From the NCBI GenBank assembly GCA_003650445.1, contig QMQE01000053.1, positions 1 to 14,255 of the forward strand: DNA of 14,255 bases. The letters are read 5' to 3'. Origin of the DNA: Acidobacteriota bacterium (GTDB taxonomy: Bacteria > Acidobacteriota > Holophagae > Thermotomaculales > Thermotomaculaceae). The position numbers were made by a program, and so were the translations under genes. Positions within the stretch are counted from its first letter, which is position 1; every line of letters begins with the position of its first letter. The notes beneath the pieces are model-generated. The model did not search any database. It was not told the DNA's origin and saw only the letters and a program-made list of their open reading frames with translations. Shown piece by piece: positions 12,123 through 14,255 of this stretch.

Positions 12123-13940
12123 CTACTTCCACGATGCCATATTCACGGCTTTTCGACGATCCATGGCATTTAAAATTTTCTTTCGCATCCTGATATGTTG
12201 CGGGGTAATTTCGAGAAGTTCATCATCTGCGATGAACTCCATGGCCTGCTCCAGGGAGAATTCTCTGGGCGGTGTCAGACGGATTGCCTCATCAGAACCG
12301 GAAGCCCTTGTATTGGTCAACTTTTTCCCTTTGGCGACGTTCACCACCAGGTCACTGTCCCGGGAGTGTTCACCGACAATCATGCCCTCATACGCATCTA
12401 CACCGGGGCCAATGAAAAGTTCGCCCCGGGGCTGAAGATTAAAAAGTGCATATCCGACGGATTTACATTTGGATTGAGACACAAGAACACCCCGTGCCCG
12501 CCCGGGAATTTCACCTTTTTCGTATTCGTATTCATAGAAGGTATGATTGAGAATGCCGGTTCCCCGGGTGACAGTCATAAATTCGTTACGAAAACCGATG
12601 AGGCCTCTGGCAGGAACCTTGAATTCCAGGCGCGTATAGCCATCGTTTCCGTTGCTCATGTCAACCATCTGTCCCTTTCGGATTCCAAGCTTTTCAATTA
12701 CAACACCGGCAAATTCATCAGCCACATCAATGACGGCTAATTCAATGGGCTCAGTTCGTTTTCCTTTCAGTTCCCGATAAATAACCTTTGGTTTGGAAAC
12801 CTGAAACTCGTAACCTTCCCGGCGCATGTTTTCGATGAGAACGGCCAGTTGGAGTTCCCCCCTTGCCTTAATTGTAAACGCTTCGGCGCGCTCTGTCCGT
12901 TCCACCCGGATGCTGACGTTTGTCTGAAGCTCCTTCTGCAGTCTATCCCATATGTTCCTGGAGGTGACATACTTACCTTCCTTCCCCGCAAAAGGAGAAT
13001 CGTTGACCATAAACGTCATGGACAGGGTGGGTTCGTCTATTTCAATGAGGGGCAGGGGAATGGGAGTTTCCCTGTCTGCAATCGTTTCTCCGACATCTAC
13101 CGTTTCCAGCCCCGCGATCGAAACAATGTCTCCGGCACTGCCTTCTTTTACCGGCGTCTTTTTCAGCCCTTCGTAGGTGAAAATTCGGCTGATCCGGTAG
13201 AGAATCCGGTCTCCGCTGCGTTTCAGCAGGAGAACCTCATCTCCCTGGTGAACCTCCCCGTTGACAATTTTCCCGGTTCCGATTTTTCCCAGGTAATTGT
13301 CATATTCAATTGCGGATACCAACATTTGCAGCGGGTGTTCCTTGTCCCCTTCGGAATCCGGCACATGTTCCAGCATGGTGTCCAGAAGCGGGGTAAGGTC
13401 GGTACTTTCTTCGTCCATCCGGTGCATGGCTACGCCACGCTTTGCCGAAGCGTAAACAACGGGAAAATCCAGTTGTTCATCACTTGCGTTAAGTTCGATG
13501 AACAAGTCCAGTACCATATCCAGGACCGTTTCCGGGCGGCTGCCCTTGCGGTCAATCTTGTTGATGACCACGATGGGCTTTAAGCCCAGGGATAATGCAT
13601 TTTTCAACACATATTTGGTTTGGGGCATGGGGCCTTCCACTGCATCCACCAACAGCAGCACCGCATCCACCATCTTCAGGATCCGTTGCACTTCTCCCCC
13701 GAAATCCGAGTGGCCCGGCGTATCTACGATGTTAATTTTGACATCTTTATAATGAAAAGCGGCATTCTTTGAGAAAATGGTGATTCCCCGTTCCCGTTCC
13801 AGGTCATTTGAATCCATGACCCGTTCTGCCACTTCCTGATTTTTTCGGAAAACCCCGGCCTGTTTCAGCAGGGCATCTACCAATGTGGTTTTTCCGTGAT
13901 CCACGTGGGCAACAATGGCGATATTTTTTATCTTACGCAT
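12123..13940 (-). CDS. typA: Ribosome-associated translational GTPase TypA/BipA
   Basis: This 605-residue protein (E. coli TypA has 607) is a ribosome-binding GTPase linked to stress adaptation and large-subunit assembly. The GTPase domain has all motifs: A-H-V-D-H-G-K-T-T (P-loop, about 10-18), R-E-R-G-I-T-I (switch I), D-T-P-G-H-S-D-F-G-G-E-V (switch II) and N-K-I-D-R. Then come the beta-barrel domain, two EF-G-like domains (III and V) and the TypA-specific C-terminal domain with the R-G-x-x-V-S-Q block and the final T-P-x-x-I-R-M-R-K-K segment. The start at 13940 gives M-R-K-I-K-N-I-A and has GGAGA about 9 nt upstream. Earlier in-frame ATGs at 13955 and 14012 add unconserved residues. Confidence 0.96.
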   Translation of the reverse strand: MRKIKNIAIVAHVDHGKTTLVDALLKQAGVFRKNQEVAERVMDSNDLERERGITIFSKNAAFHYKDVKINIVDTPGHSDFGGEVQRILKMVDAVLLLVDAVEGPMPQTKYVLKNALSLGLKPIVVINKIDRKGSRPETVLDMVLDLFIELNASDEQLDFPVVYASAKRGVAMHRMDEESTDLTPLLDTMLEHVPDSEGDKEHPLQMLVSAIEYDNYLGKIGTGKIVNGEVHQGDEVLLLKRSGDRILYRISRIFTYEGLKKTPVKEGSAGDIVSIAGLETVDVGETIADRETPIPLPLIEIDEPTLSMTFMVNDSPFAGKEGKYVTSRNIWDRLQKELQTNVSIRVERTERAEAFTIKARGELQLAVLIENMRREGYEFQVSKPKVIYRELKGKRTEPIELAVIDVADEFAGVVIEKLGIRKGQMVDMSNGNDGYTRLEFKVPARGLIGFRNEFMTVTRGTGILNHTFYEYEYEKGEIPGRARGVLVSQSKCKSVGYALFNLQPRGELFIGPGVDAYEGMIVGEHSRDSDLVVNVAKGKKLTNTRASGSDEAIRLTPPREFSLEQAMEFIADDELLEITPQHIRMRKKILNAMDRRKAVNMASWK

Positions 13941-13998
13941 CTGATGATTCTCCATAGGGATATTTTCACAGTTCCAAGCTGTGGCGCGAAGCTGCCGT

Positions 13999-14217
13999 TC
14001 AATACGAACCATTCATGTCATTCTGTAAAAAATGAACCCGGATGAAGCTTTCAGGCAGAACCGTTCCGCGGTCCAGAGTGTAAAGCAGCCCTGCTTTTAA
14101 GTCAAGGAAAAGTCCATATTCAGGGGATGCCAGTGGATATTCGGGTTGCTGAATAAAACGGGTTCCGCTAAAATCAACAGCACCGGCAGCAGCCGAATAG
14201 CGATACCATGGAGGCAA
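13999..14217 (-). CDS. Hypothetical short ORF upstream of typA, possibly a gene remnant
   Basis: A 72-codon frame with a TTG start ends 58 nt before typA. Its codon choice looks protein-like, with many codons beginning in G or A and few rare ones, and the product has ordinary composition with no membrane segment. I do not recognise it. An in-frame TAG lies about five codons upstream of the TTG, so if the frame belonged to a longer gene running in from beyond 14255, that gene is interrupted. The typA promoter sits inside it, which is also compatible with this being the tail of a neighbouring gene or no gene at all. Confidence 0.3.
   Translation of the reverse strand: MPPWYRYSAAAGAVDFSGTRFIQQPEYPLASPEYGLFLDLKAGLLYTLDRGTVLPESFIRVHFLQNDMNGSY
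14077..14105 (-). promoter_or_regulatory. Sigma-70-like promoter of typA
   Basis: On the minus strand TTGACT (-35, 14100-14105) is separated by 17 nt from TACACT (-10, 14077-14082): 5 of 6 and 4 of 6 consensus matches with ideal spacing. Transcription would begin near 14070, giving typA a leader of about 130 nt. Such a leader is long enough for post-transcriptional control, but I see no riboswitch. Confidence 0.55.
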
Positions 14218-14255
14218 AAGAGTGTTCTTTCCCTATCGGGACGACAACCCCACCT

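Noticed and set aside
12849..13583. 244-codon plus-strand frame opposite typA
   Set aside because: It is fully antisense to a strongly conserved gene and has no recognisable domain.
13941..14012. Longer TypA start at 14012 or 13955
   Set aside because: The added residues are not conserved, the ribosome-binding sites are weaker, and the 13940 start gives the usual TypA N terminus and length.
13941..14076. Riboswitch or structured element in the 130-nt typA leader
   Set aside because: No known riboswitch core or convincing long hairpin was found by eye.
14208..14255. Plus-strand ATG frame open to the window edge
   Set aside because: Only 16 codons are visible and there is no Shine-Dalgarno site, so a gene cannot be supported.

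Overview
The window looks like chromosomal DNA from a Gram-negative bacterium. GC content is about half by eye. Supporting signs are a Sec-exported rhodanese, a type IV prepilin with its peptidase, a menaquinone/ubiquinone-type methyltransferase, and a periplasmic beta-propeller diguanylate cyclase with a Y_Y_Y domain. The last architecture and the interspersed repeats at 8651-9160 recall environmental, little-cultured lineages, but the sequence alone does not fix a phylum. No rRNA, tRNA, CRISPR array, IS transposase or phage gene was seen.

Layout. (1) 105-3035, minus: a membrane-anchored ligand-sensing diguanylate cyclase with its own promoter and a TTG start. (2) 3145-8524, minus: a run of eight genes. 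Seven are tightly packed or overlapping: OPT-family transporter, PqqD-like protein, exported rhodanese, MauE/DoxX-like membrane protein, acyl-CoA thioesterase, diacylglycerol kinase and a DUF1643-like protein. After a 148-nt gap comes a second DoxX-family protein, closed by a perfect 14-bp hairpin terminator. (3) 8525-9357: a gene-free stretch holding imperfect direct and inverted repeats, then the pilin promoter region. (4) 9358-10545, plus: a two-gene cassette of a type IV prepilin and its prepilin peptidase. (5) 10672-12017, minus: an Icc-like phosphoesterase coupled by an ATGA overlap to a MenG/UbiE methyltransferase. (6) 12123-13940, minus: the ribosome-associated GTPase TypA/BipA, with a good sigma-70-like promoter upstream. 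(7) 13999-14255: a short, possibly broken reading frame at the window edge.

How the genes may work together. Most modules are ordinary housekeeping (typA, menG, dgkA, thioesterase). The most unusual grouping is the OPT, PqqD-like, rhodanese and MauE/DoxX set. It joins peptide or metal-chelate transport to a stand-alone peptide-recognition-type domain and to periplasmic sulfur or thiol chemistry. The shared task is inferred from overlap of the genes, not shown. The second clear oddity is the methyltransferase, whose SAM-binding motif has Met where the family has Gly. No complete new defence or mobile system is evident.
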